In this document: positions 24,451-33,159 of the stretch, one piece after another
Layout: each line of letters opens with the position of its first letter
How positions within the stretch are numbered: the stretch's first letter is position 1
Origin: Akkermansia sp.
Lineage (GTDB): Bacteria; Verrucomicrobiota; Verrucomicrobiia; Verrucomicrobiales; Akkermansiaceae
Direction: 5' to 3'
NCBI GenBank assembly: GCA_024405455.1
Contig: JAKSOT010000005.1
Coordinates: forward strand, 1 to 47,266
DNA length: 47,266 bases
Program-made: the position numbers and the translations under genes
The notes under the pieces: model-generated
Databases searched by the model: none
What the model saw: the letters and a program-made list of their open reading frames with translations, nothing else
Told to the model about the DNA's origin: nothing

Positions 24451-24835
24451 CCCGCTATGCGCAGGTGATACGCCCGAAAACCCGCATTGTTTGGGAATTT
24501 CTGGGCATTTTGCCCGGCAAAGGAGCGCAGTATTGTTTGTTTGGCAGATTTATTATTTGCCTGGTGGTATAGTGCTGGGGTGTGTAGTTCGTGGCGCGTG
24601 CTTTGCTCGCGCGGTGCGGCTCGCAGTGTCGCGGGGATGCCGGGCATCACCGCGACGCCGTTTGCATGCCGCAAGCTGACGCTCGGCAAGCGCGTTCGCG
24701 GCTGGCCTATGGCCGCGCCATCGAACGCCCCTCACAACTGCGTGTGTACACACACGCGAAATTCCCCACGCGCCGCGAGGCGCGCGAATTTTCAAATAGT
24801 ACATCGTACATAGTACTTAGTACCTTTGCGGGCGG
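24391..24835. other. 445-bp gene-free gap between convergent genes
   Basis: It holds one composite repeat at each end (24385-24450 and 24761-24824). The middle (about 24451-24760) shows GGGCA-TTT-TGCCC and GATGCC-G-GGCATC hairpins and a gcgtgtgt/acacacgc pair, but no gene, no tRNA and no RNA family that I recognise. An isolated TATAGT near 24571 could be a -10 box without a partner. Confidence 0.5.
24761..24824 (-). repeat. Composite 3'-end element after vsr
   Basis: Read leftward from the vsr stop: four heptamers (24823-24796; GTACTAA, GTACTAT, GTACGAT, GTACTAT), then TTTGAAAATTCG, then a palindrome CGCGCC-TCGC-GGCGCG (24784-24769) and GGGGAAT. The order and the TTTGAAAATTCG joint match the copies at 34.4, 36.8, 38.3 and 39.2 kb. 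Confidence 0.75.
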
Positions 24836-25312
24836 TTATTCCCGTTCCGCTTCTGCGGCTTCCAACACGGCTTCGTCATCCACATCACAGTTGTACGCGG
24901 GAACATCGTTGCCCGCTCGCAGCGCGGGAATATCGCGCTGCGCGAGGATTGTTTTCACCTCGCACTCCCAGATGACGATCACCTTCCAGCCCATCGACTC
25001 CAACTGCGCCTTCACCTGCGCATCGCGCTCCCGGTTGCGGCGGAACTTCGTCTGCCAGAAATCGATGTTGCTTGCGGGCGTGCTCGCCGACTTGCAGCCC
25101 TCGTGGTGATGCCAAAAGCATCCGTGCACGAATATCACCGTCCTGTGCTTCGGCAGCACAATATCCGGCTTCCCCGGCAAATCCTTCCGGTGAATCCTGA
25201 ACCGATACCCCAGCGCATGCAGCAAGCGTCGCACCGCCACCTCCGGCTTCGTGTCCTTGCTCTTGTTCGCCACCATCACCCGGTGCCGCTGCTCTGGTGT
25301 CATCGTGTCCAT
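24836..25312 (-). CDS. vsr: Vsr-type (very short patch repair) endonuclease
   Basis: The 158-residue protein has the Vsr fold signatures: NKSKDTKPEVAVRRLLHALG, LPGKPDIVLP (catalytic Asp), VFVHGCFWHHHEGC (zinc and catalytic histidines) and FWQTKFRRNRERD. Vsr nicks next to the mismatched T produced by deamination of 5-methylcytosine, protecting methylated sites. It is usually paired with a cytosine-5 methyltransferase, yet none is visible in this window; the three methyltransferases upstream look like amino-methyltransferases. The start codon lies one base after the stop of the preceding gene, so the two are translationally coupled. Confidence 0.92.
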   Translation of the reverse strand: MDTMTPEQRHRVMVANKSKDTKPEVAVRRLLHALGYRFRIHRKDLPGKPDIVLPKHRTVIFVHGCFWHHHEGCKSASTPASNIDFWQTKFRRNRERDAQVKAQLESMGWKVIVIWECEVKTILAQRDIPALRAGNDVPAYNCDVDDEAVLEAAEAERE

Positions 25313-25313
25313 C

Positions 25314-26003
25314 TCACGCCGGCCGCAGTTCTATCGCCAACCCCGACCCTCCGCAAATTCTGCCACCCTCCCCAACAGATTGCCAGTTGTTTCCCTGGCA
25401 TGCACCCGCATCCCTGAAATACGCGTGTCTCAGCAGAAACTCCACAAGCCTCCCCCGCTCCCAACCCGAAAATTCCTTGATGCTGCCATCGTCGAACAGG
25501 ATAAGGTACAGCGACGCCGCAGGTTCATGGCAGCGCCAGCGTTCCTCCCGCGGCAGCACGAACGCCAGCGCAAACAGGATTTCCCGCAGCCAGCCGATGT
25601 ACGCCCACCGCGAAACTGGGCAGAGGTGCAGCTTGTCCAGCATGAATGTGAGTTCGTACAGGGACATCTTCCTGTGGATGAAATGCAACTCCGCCAGCCG
25701 CCGCAGCACTTCCGAAGCCTTCGAGATGTACATGTCCAGGTTCTCCCGCAAAATCGCCGACCGCGCCAATTCATCCATGGACAGCAGCTCCGCCCTCGTA
25801 GCACGCGCCATGCGGTTTTTCCTCTCATACACGGATCCCGCAACATCATCCTCCCGATGCGTCTTGACAATCAACTTCCCCTTGAACCGCCTGTTCCACT
25901 CCCGCAAACTCCGCCGAAACACAGCCTCCCCCGCATCCGTCTCCCGCATGAAGTACACCTCTGTGTCCAAGACCTCCAGCGTCGTCAGTTTCTCCACTTC
26001 CAT
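25314..26003 (-). CDS. Unknown protein coupled to vsr
   Basis: The 229-residue product has no family that I recognise. It starts EVEKLTTLEVLDTEVYFMRE, is rich in Arg, Leu and Glu, has no signal peptide or membrane span, and its second half contains several aromatic-rich helices. ATG 26003 is preferred over an upstream TTG at 26039. It lies 71 bases after the big methyltransferase gene and one base before vsr, all leftward, but its GC-rich composition matches vsr and the chromosome, not the AT-rich island. It may belong with Vsr; an accessory or nuclease role is only a guess. Confidence 0.6.
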   Translation of the reverse strand: MEVEKLTTLEVLDTEVYFMRETDAGEAVFRRSLREWNRRFKGKLIVKTHREDDVAGSVYERKNRMARATRAELLSMDELARSAILRENLDMYISKASEVLRRLAELHFIHRKMSLYELTFMLDKLHLCPVSRWAYIGWLREILFALAFVLPREERWRCHEPAASLYLILFDDGSIKEFSGWERGRLVEFLLRHAYFRDAGACQGNNWQSVGEGGRICGGSGLAIELRPA

Positions 26004-26074
26004 GCCCCCGACTACACCGGACTCCACCCCCACCGGCAAGCTCGGGCATCAAAGCATGGCGCAGAATTAAGAAA

Positions 26075-29000
26075 TTAACGACTAGAAAACTGTGAAAAAT
26101 AGTTCTGACAAGCATCTGAGTAAAAAGCATACGATTTGAAATTCTTTAGCATAGCTAAAAATCTAGTTCTACGGAATTGGATCAAACTTTTATTAGGATT
26201 TGCGATATTATCAATTATGTCCTTATGGGCCGAGATATCAGTTATGAGCGATCTAGTCGCTTCCACGACACATTGATGCAACTCATTAGAACAATCAAAT
26301 TGTTGGATGAAGGCTTTCGGCAATGTATGTACGTGACGTTCAGCAAAAGCGCCCTTAGATTGAAAAGTTGAAATATGGTCAGACAAAAGAGGGGAATTCA
26401 AAAGTCCGACAAGATATATTGCCTCGTCTTCAGTCTTAGTCAGATGGTAATATAGAGTTTGATCTATGATGGGACATTGATTCAGTAATGATAAATTTAA
26501 GTAAGCAGCGCAAGTTCGAGCACCACCTGCGCAATAAACTACCATATAACCAGAAGTAGATAGATTTTGTTTTTTCAGCTTATTCATTTTGTTGAACGCT
26601 GAATATATGGAAGAATTTTTATACTTACGAAAAATATACTGTATATAATCATAAAAATTTCTGTCTGTCTTTGACATTGATGTAACCTCAATGTCTAATA
26701 ATTCATGTAAAGAGTTACCTCTAAGAGTAAACGGTATATAGGCATTGGCAAATCCATAAATATAAAAAGGCAAAACTAAATTTGAAAGAAGAGTCGGGTA
26801 AAAATATTTCTTTGATACTAAAAATCTAGTAAGCGTGAATTGGATAAAAATTTTCTGTTGTTTAATCAAATAAGCGTTGTTGCCTTGTAAGGAAATCGGA
26901 GTAACACAATATTTGTCTCCTTTGTCACATAAATCGAAAAAGCTAGAATGACGGGGCAAAATGTCGGCGCCTTCATGAAATTTATAATCATCAGCAATTA
27001 CTTGCGAATCATCATGAAGGTTCTTGGCTAGCGCCCATGAAGTTCGTGAACGAAGTTTATGAACACGAAATGGAGTCGGAAAGCGCTGGTAGGAGTCGTC
27101 AAAGGTAAATCCATATATTGTATTTTTGGTTGATTTCAAAGCTTTGCGGCCAAATAAGGTTATAGCGAGATTTTTAAAAGTAGTTTTTGGCAAGTCCCAA
27201 ATCTCAGAAAAAGTAATCTCAAGCCGCTCGTGACCATTTCGTTTGAAATTACCTTGTCTTAACTTCTCGTGCTGAGCTCCTTCTAGAATTGAATGCGGAA
27301 GCACACAGGCAAAAACTCCATCATTTACAAGATACTTATCAATTGCATGAATTAAGAAAGTTGTTGCTAACTCAAGATGAGGTCGGGAAGGGCCAGTTGG
27401 CTGTATGTTATACGCCTCAGACATTTGCATGAGACGTGATTTGTATGGACAGTCACGTATCTTGCTCATCGCAAGCCAAGGTGTGTTAGAAATAATAGCA
27501 GAGAAATCACCTCGGATCAAATTTGGTCGGAATGCGTTCTTGATTAAGAATGCCCAGATGCCATTTTTACCTTCACTATGGAGTTCGAATAATGATTTAT
27601 ATAACTGATAAGAAAAATTGAAAATTTGATCTAAAAATCTTGGATCATCAAAAGAATATTTCGATAAAATTTCCCCAACTAATGCAAGTACATCCTTCTT
27701 GCATAGTTTAGTATCGTATATCTTTGAATACAATGTATCGATAATTTCGTCAAATAAAAGTTGATTTTCGTGAGAAATTAGAATAGTGGGCAAATCAATG
27801 AGTTTATTATACAAGCGAAGTTGGAGGAATTCCCGTTGATTTAAATTTGATTTCGTAACTGGAGTTGTAAAAAATAGAGAATCAGCATGATAAATAGGTA
27901 TATATATATCAGAAATGGAATAATATTTTAAAACGTCATCAACAGAAATAATCCAATTAATCTTAGCAAGAATTACTGCTAGAGGATCTATATCAAACCC
28001 GGTAATGACTTCGCAAACTTGCTTTATAACTAACTGGCTAGGTGTGTCAGGCCTCAGATTTGCTTTTGCAGACTCAAGAGCTTCTATAATAAATGCACCT
28101 GAACCACAGCACATATCAAGATAGTGATTAGGTAAAGCGGGGTCTTTCATCTCTTCAACCCTTTCAAGCATATCATGTGCTAGCCAAAGAGGGGTTAGTT
28201 CTTGCCCTAAGAGTATTCTTCTCTGTTTTGTTGACAATTCAACTAAAATTTCTCCGAACAAATCGGATTTAGGTTTGAGAGCAAAATTATATACTAAAAA
28301 CTCATGTTGAATATCATGCATTATGGATAATACTTCATCAATATTGTCGAGTTGGCTCAGCCAACCAAAATAATCATATTCTGCAAAATTATTGTAGCCG
28401 AAATTTTCAAAATACGAGCCTAAAAGAATATTCTTTAATTCGTCATTACTCGAAATTATGGCTTTTTTAGAAAGAAAGTTAGCGCACAAAAGCTTACCTA
28501 AAATAGAGATATAGTATTCTTCAACATAGCACTCTTGGTAGTCGAGCTCTATATCAATTTGGTATACAAAATCTTCCCAAATCTTCTTAATCATATCATA
28601 GTATCCGCTATTGGCAGTGGATGCGTACTCTACAAACTGTTTAAGCCTCTTTCTGTAGTTTTCGCTATACTTGCTATTAAGTCCAAAATCTTTTGCCAAG
28701 TTAGCGCCGCAAACAGTTCTGCCACCTTCTCTACCTAAATATCTTGGAAGAAATTCCAAGAGTTGCCTAGCATTATCAGGGGAAGCCGTAGTAATATCCA
28801 GCTCGAAGATCTTTTTGAGTGGAATGCTATTTTGAAAATCGTTAGTACTTGTTGAATCTAATTTTGAGATTTCAATTGCATAAACTTCCCAATGCAAAGT
28901 ATCTGAAAGAATCCCAAGAATCATGCTAGGGTCGATTCCTCCTTGAATCATCCCAGCACAGTACGTTTTTACTTGATTATAGCCCTCCTGGTAAACGCTG

Positions 29001-29275
29001 CGAATACGCAAATCCTTTTCGTATTCTATGGGAGTAGCATCTATGCAATTATCAATGTATCCCACCGACGAGCCGAAATCTTTAGCAATATGTATGGCTT
29101 TCTCAGTGCCTTTGATATGGTCATCAACCCACTTAGTAGTAGGGTCAAACATTAGTGGTAGATATGAGCATAAATTCGCTCGAATAATTTGTTCATTAGA
29201 GCGCTTGTTGCGCAATAACAATGCCTCAGATATAAACTTCTGGGCGTAACTAATTTTATTTACGTCTTGTTTCAT
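26075..29275 (-). CDS. Large DNA methyltransferase (type IIG / Eco57I-like), third gene of the methyltransferase operon
   Basis: The 1066-residue protein has an S-adenosylmethionine-binding motif I LDMCCGSGAF (near 387-396), the following GFDIDPLAVILAKINWI, and a motif IV-like SNTPWLA near 596-602, where the usual NPPY/W has Thr in place of the first Pro. About 350 residues precede the methyltransferase core and about 450 follow, a size typical of fused restriction-modification (type IIG) or BREX/Pgl-like adenine methyltransferases. I cannot identify a PD-(D/E)xK nuclease motif confidently. It overlaps the preceding gene by 20 bases. The AT-rich composition and many rare-for-this-genome codons (AAA, ATA, TTA) mark it as recently acquired. 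Confidence 0.8.
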   Translation of the reverse strand: MKQDVNKISYAQKFISEALLLRNKRSNEQIIRANLCSYLPLMFDPTTKWVDDHIKGTEKAIHIAKDFGSSVGYIDNCIDATPIEYEKDLRIRSVYQEGYNQVKTYCAGMIQGGIDPSMILGILSDTLHWEVYAIEISKLDSTSTNDFQNSIPLKKIFELDITTASPDNARQLLEFLPRYLGREGGRTVCGANLAKDFGLNSKYSENYRKRLKQFVEYASTANSGYYDMIKKIWEDFVYQIDIELDYQECYVEEYYISILGKLLCANFLSKKAIISSNDELKNILLGSYFENFGYNNFAEYDYFGWLSQLDNIDEVLSIMHDIQHEFLVYNFALKPKSDLFGEILVELSTKQRRILLGQELTPLWLAHDMLERVEEMKDPALPNHYLDMCCGSGAFIIEALESAKANLRPDTPSQLVIKQVCEVITGFDIDPLAVILAKINWIISVDDVLKYYSISDIYIPIYHADSLFFTTPVTKSNLNQREFLQLRLYNKLIDLPTILISHENQLLFDEIIDTLYSKIYDTKLCKKDVLALVGEILSKYSFDDPRFLDQIFNFSYQLYKSLFELHSEGKNGIWAFLIKNAFRPNLIRGDFSAIISNTPWLAMSKIRDCPYKSRLMQMSEAYNIQPTGPSRPHLELATTFLIHAIDKYLVNDGVFACVLPHSILEGAQHEKLRQGNFKRNGHERLEITFSEIWDLPKTTFKNLAITLFGRKALKSTKNTIYGFTFDDSYQRFPTPFRVHKLRSRTSWALAKNLHDDSQVIADDYKFHEGADILPRHSSFFDLCDKGDKYCVTPISLQGNNAYLIKQQKIFIQFTLTRFLVSKKYFYPTLLSNLVLPFYIYGFANAYIPFTLRGNSLHELLDIEVTSMSKTDRNFYDYIQYIFRKYKNSSIYSAFNKMNKLKKQNLSTSGYMVVYCAGGARTCAAYLNLSLLNQCPIIDQTLYYHLTKTEDEAIYLVGLLNSPLLSDHISTFQSKGAFAERHVHTLPKAFIQQFDCSNELHQCVVEATRSLITDISAHKDIIDNIANPNKSLIQFRRTRFLAMLKNFKSYAFYSDACQNYFSQFSSR

Positions 29276-31052
29276 TTTTTCGGATTGTTAAGAAATATTG
29301 TAATAGTTGATTAAGTTTTTTTGTTAAAGAAAACGGATCATTAGAACATAATGAAAATGAAAATACTGTATCGATAGACCTAAGGATGCTTTCATGGTCA
29401 GAGTTTTTAGATATAAGATCTTTGCCAAGGTAATCAAGCTCATCAAGTTGTTTTTCATCAAAGTTCGGAATTATGATATTCGATATGTGGGGCGTGTCAA
29501 TTTTTAATGCTCCACCTCCTAACACGCTGCCTTTCGCTTCACATTGCAACCTGCACCATGTGCTATTTAAGATAGCAAGTATGATTTCATTTGAAAACCG
29601 GCATGATTGTGTAGGGTATATTGTTAAAAAATTCGCATCGATTACAAGTCGATTGGGATTGAAGCGGGCTCTGGGAGACTCGGAATTGACTCTTGGAATG
29701 AAAATAGGTGCAGTGTGTCTCCTTGTAAGTTTTGGCAGCATATACCAAAATCTTTGAGCAGAGCGCGAATATATGTCTTTAGCGTTGGTGCGTACTGTAG
29801 ATAAATTTGGTATTGGAGTCCCGTTGATGCGGTCGTGCGATTTCTCAATTATATATTTTGATAATTGTTCAGGTAGGATGCTGTAGGTGCAACAAATTAT
29901 GTGAGACAATTTTTGATAGTCCTCAGGCGTAACGGCATCTTGGATATAAAGAAGATTGCTCGTACTGTCTATTGCTGCATAGGTCTCTCTGATGTCTTTT
30001 TGATTTTGGAATGCCTTCAAGATGTATTTTTTAGATTTAGCATCCACCTTGAAATCTTGAGGTAAGTAGAAGAAGCTGTTTGCTCCGGTCCTAAGGCCTT
30101 GTGATACTTTTATGCCAAGGCTATTAATGGTTTTACATGATTCAATAGATAATATGTCAGAAAAATCACTAGCCCATATTTTGTCAGGATGTAAAATTAA
30201 ATCTCTTTGCGAAATTCTTTTGACATAAGCGCAGTATCCGCTACCTTCGCTAAGGTTTAGTCTATAATTCTCCTTTTTATGAGGCTGAACAATGCTCTCA
30301 GAGATGAGGTCTATATATTGAATTTTATGGTTAGCGTTGGAATTGCTTTTTGTTTTGCGTTTGGCAATTATAATTGAGGTTTTAACTTGAGCTCTTCCAT
30401 CGAACCATGATGCTGACTGATCATTAACTACATACTCTATTTCAAAGAGATGATTTAAAACATTTTTTGCAATTTGGGAATAATCGCGTGAAAACCATAC
30501 GGTCGGTAAGACTATTGCCATTAGGCCAGATCTTTTTACTAGCATCATGCTCAGAAGCCAACAAGGGACAGCATAATCTGACAATCCAGAAATTGATTGT
30601 ATCGAATCAACTATAAAGTTTTTCTCATCGTTATTCAGGGTTTCTGTGAGTTGCGTGTATTTCGTGAGCTGCTTAAGAATAATTTTCCACTCTAGCCAAT
30701 TTTCTACGAATTTCGAAGCTTTTTGATTTAGTTGGTAACGAATGTAGGGTGGATTCGTAACTACCAAATCATAGCCACACTTTTTGTAGGCTTCATACGC
30801 CTTCGTCGAAAAGCAATTATGGTTTGTAACTCTTGCACTAGCATGTAGGCGTGTACATTGGTCAGCGACTTCTGTGTCTATCTCATTTCCAAAAAGTTTA
30901 ACTGTAGAATGCTCAAAGGGAATAAACATATCGCCAATTCCGCACATAGGGTCGATTAAATCGCAAATTTCTTCGCAATTTAAATAATAGCGAATGATTC
31001 TTGCAACTTGTTCCCCAGAGAAGAATTGCCCTAGTGTTTTCTTTTTTTCCAT
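29256..31052 (-). CDS. N6-adenine DNA methyltransferase, second gene of the operon
   Basis: The 598-residue protein has the gamma-class order: motif X LGQFFSGEQVARII at residues 7-20, motif I IDPMCGIGDMF near 33-42, and motif IV VVTNPPYIRYQ near 97-107. A C-terminal half with short hydrophobic segments such as ILAILNSTWCRLQ resembles the TaqI-like target-recognition domain. It should methylate the N6 of adenine in a specific sequence. Both ends overlap neighbours (22 bases with the gene upstream, 20 with the one downstream), so the three genes form a tightly coupled operon. Composition is AT-rich. Confidence 0.87.
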   Translation of the reverse strand: MEKKKTLGQFFSGEQVARIIRYYLNCEEICDLIDPMCGIGDMFIPFEHSTVKLFGNEIDTEVADQCTRLHASARVTNHNCFSTKAYEAYKKCGYDLVVTNPPYIRYQLNQKASKFVENWLEWKIILKQLTKYTQLTETLNNDEKNFIVDSIQSISGLSDYAVPCWLLSMMLVKRSGLMAIVLPTVWFSRDYSQIAKNVLNHLFEIEYVVNDQSASWFDGRAQVKTSIIIAKRKTKSNSNANHKIQYIDLISESIVQPHKKENYRLNLSEGSGYCAYVKRISQRDLILHPDKIWASDFSDILSIESCKTINSLGIKVSQGLRTGANSFFYLPQDFKVDAKSKKYILKAFQNQKDIRETYAAIDSTSNLLYIQDAVTPEDYQKLSHIICCTYSILPEQLSKYIIEKSHDRINGTPIPNLSTVRTNAKDIYSRSAQRFWYMLPKLTRRHTAPIFIPRVNSESPRARFNPNRLVIDANFLTIYPTQSCRFSNEIILAILNSTWCRLQCEAKGSVLGGGALKIDTPHISNIIIPNFDEKQLDELDYLGKDLISKNSDHESILRSIDTVFSFSLCSNDPFSLTKKLNQLLQYFLTIRKNETRRK

Positions 31053-32821
31053 TTCTTGTAAAACTCCGAAGCATCAGCAGATATTATTATCGACCGATTT
31101 ATGCATTCTCTTATATAATCTCCGTATGCCGTTTCTGGGTTTGAATTGTTGGCTATAGCTTGCTGAATTATTTCCTCTTCTTCTGCACCTTTCCCGTCCC
31201 ATTCTACATTGCTAATTCGCTGTGCATTTTTACGTATTAATAAAAGCTCATCTCCCTTTACTATTACTTTTGAGTTTATCTGTTTAAAACTAGATTGGAT
31301 TTTATCTAACAACCCCGTCTTGATTACGCTGAAATTGCTTTCCTCAATTGCTTCTAGTATAGCTCTCCAAACTGCAGCTTTTGCGGAATGAAATACCACA
31401 GTGCATTCGCCATTATCTTTTAGGGCATTATGCATTTCGTTAAATGCCTTGGTCATTAATTTTTTGTATATAATACATGTTTTGTCCTGGCTGCTGTTAA
31501 TGACTACCTCATCGGTTTTATCTGTAAGATCTCCATACCACGCCTCATTAATTTCGTTTATTTCAGAATATGGAATATAGTTTCCAAAAGGAGGGTCTGT
31601 GAAAATGTAGTCGATTGTTTTTTTGCTGATTTTGGTTGACAGGCAGCTTCCTGTTACGAACTCCACCTCGCTTTCTGATTTTGAAAGTGTTTGTATCGCT
31701 TCTATAAATGTTGAAAGTTTGCGCCTTAATCCCAGGATGATATTCTTTTCAACAGGCAACGAACTTACATACATTACACCAGGCTGTGCACCTGTCACGA
31801 TGAAGTCCTTTTCACCTGTTTTAGCTACTACTCTTGACATCAAGGTTGCATGGCTCTGATTGTAGCTTAGTAGGAAAACCTTCAGAGCTTTTTGAATTTT
31901 GGCTGGGTATTGATGGATCTTGTTGATTGCTTTAGAGATGACGAAAGCGTTCCTGAGGGTGTACATCTGGTGTAGATAATCTATACCATAGTGATACCCC
32001 TTTCTATATAATTCGCCCCATTTTATTTTGTATATTGGCACATTGCCAAAATCAATTTTTTTAGTAATTTTGCTGTATAGCTCGATATCCTTATTCGTAG
32101 CATATCTTTCCCATTTGTTTTTCCCAGTTATACCGTATATCTTATATGGTATTCTTTTCTTAGCCGGGATGGATTTCTTAAGCACTGGGTCATAGATTTG
32201 CGTGTAGGCCTTTTCTGCCTTGCTAATTTCTATTTCACTCTTGCATTTTGTACATTTGCATTTGCTGATGAATTGAAGCGGCGACTTCTTTAACGCAACT
32301 TCTGCATACATAAGCTCTTGATTACAGTGAGGGCAAACGATAATATCACTCCATATCACATGCCTAATCTTCCCGATATTGCCTTCATTATCTTTTATTT
32401 CATACAAGCTACCTACTTCTGTTTCTATATCTTTCAGTAGCATAGCTCCGTATTTTTGAAATTCCTCCGTTTCGGTGTTGCACAGCACATCTCCAATGGC
32501 GGACGCCATAGGGCTTAATTCATAAATGATAGCGGTACGTTTTCCCCATCTTGGAGTAACGTTCAACTTTTGTGCCAGTTGACGCATTGTGGCAGTTGGC
32601 CTGGCGCATAGTTTCACGGCTATGCCAGTTGAGCCAGATCCTCCAAACGGGTCAAATACGCGTGCCCCCACCTCAGTGTGGCAAGCAATGAAAAGAGCTA
32701 TGGCTTCGGCTGAAATTTTGGTTGGGTAGGAGAATGCGTTGAATAGCGCTCCGTTCCGTGTGGATGGGAAGGGGCCATTGTATAGGTGTTGGGAGGTGCG
32801 TTCGTTTCCTCTTTCGTCCAT
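31031..32821 (-). CDS. Zn-ribbon DNA methyltransferase (COG1743-like), first gene of the operon
   Basis: The 596-residue protein has motif I VFDPFGGSGSTG near 54-65 and the catalytic motif IV FTDPPFGNY near 405-413, separated by about 340 residues that include a zinc ribbon (CPHC near 163, CKCTKC near 185) and probably the target-recognition region. A Zn-ribbon inside an amino-methyltransferase with DPPF is the description of COG1743/DUF1156-type enzymes. It may methylate N6-adenine or N4-cytosine. ATG 32821 is preceded by a good promoter at 32831-32859. Composition is AT-rich except near the 5' end. Confidence 0.85.
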   Translation of the reverse strand: MDERGNERTSQHLYNGPFPSTRNGALFNAFSYPTKISAEAIALFIACHTEVGARVFDPFGGSGSTGIAVKLCARPTATMRQLAQKLNVTPRWGKRTAIIYELSPMASAIGDVLCNTETEEFQKYGAMLLKDIETEVGSLYEIKDNEGNIGKIRHVIWSDIIVCPHCNQELMYAEVALKKSPLQFISKCKCTKCKSEIEISKAEKAYTQIYDPVLKKSIPAKKRIPYKIYGITGKNKWERYATNKDIELYSKITKKIDFGNVPIYKIKWGELYRKGYHYGIDYLHQMYTLRNAFVISKAINKIHQYPAKIQKALKVFLLSYNQSHATLMSRVVAKTGEKDFIVTGAQPGVMYVSSLPVEKNIILGLRRKLSTFIEAIQTLSKSESEVEFVTGSCLSTKISKKTIDYIFTDPPFGNYIPYSEINEINEAWYGDLTDKTDEVVINSSQDKTCIIYKKLMTKAFNEMHNALKDNGECTVVFHSAKAAVWRAILEAIEESNFSVIKTGLLDKIQSSFKQINSKVIVKGDELLLIRKNAQRISNVEWDGKGAEEEEIIQQAIANNSNPETAYGDYIRECINRSIIISADASEFYKKWKKRKH

Positions 32822-32830
32822 GCGCTTTCT

Positions 32831-32859
32831 TTTCTACTACAGCCCGTGCTTATGTGCAA
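32831..32859 (-). promoter_or_regulatory. Promoter of the methyltransferase operon
   Basis: Read leftward: TTGCAC (32859-32854), 17-base spacer, TAGAAA (32836-32831), then only nine bases to the ATG. The message would have almost no leader. Confidence 0.55.
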
Positions 32860-33077
32860 GTTTTTTCTGCGAACTTTCTCATGGCGGATTTCTCTTGCCC
32901 TCATCCGGCACCATTCATGGCAAGTGCCGTTTTGTTTGCATTCTTCATTTATGCGCATGCAATTTGCAGAGAGTTGGCTTTTGGGGTTCTCAGAGGCTCT
33001 CTTCGGCACGCTTTTTGAAGTCTCGTAGACACGCGTTTTGTTAGCGTTGTTTTCATTGGCAGCGTGGGGGATAGAGC

Positions 33078-33106
33078 TTGACATTTGGGGTGGGTTGGTG
33101 TAGAAT
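33078..33106 (+). promoter_or_regulatory. Promoter of the ankyrin gene
   Basis: TTGACA (33078-33083), 17-base spacer beginning TTTGG, TAGAAT (33101-33106). Five of six -10 bases match the consensus. The leader would be about 47 bases to ATG 33160. Confidence 0.7.
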
Positions 33107-33159
33107 TTGCGCGGTTTTGGTGAGGGGGATTCCTCTTGCCGGGACTTTGCAACTACATT

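Larger units (their letters stand above)
32822..33159. other. 338-bp gap between divergent genes
   Basis: It holds the leftward promoter at 32831-32859 and the rightward promoter at 33078-33106. AT content falls from left to right and marks the right edge of the acquired segment near 33.1 kb. A leftward frame runs through most of it into the antisense of the ankyrin gene; I do not accept it as a gene. No attachment-site repeat or tRNA is visible. Confidence 0.5.

Noticed and set aside
24451..24760. Possible structured RNA or tRNA in the gap before vsr
   Set aside because: Only short hairpins are seen; no cloverleaf, no CCA end and no recognised family.
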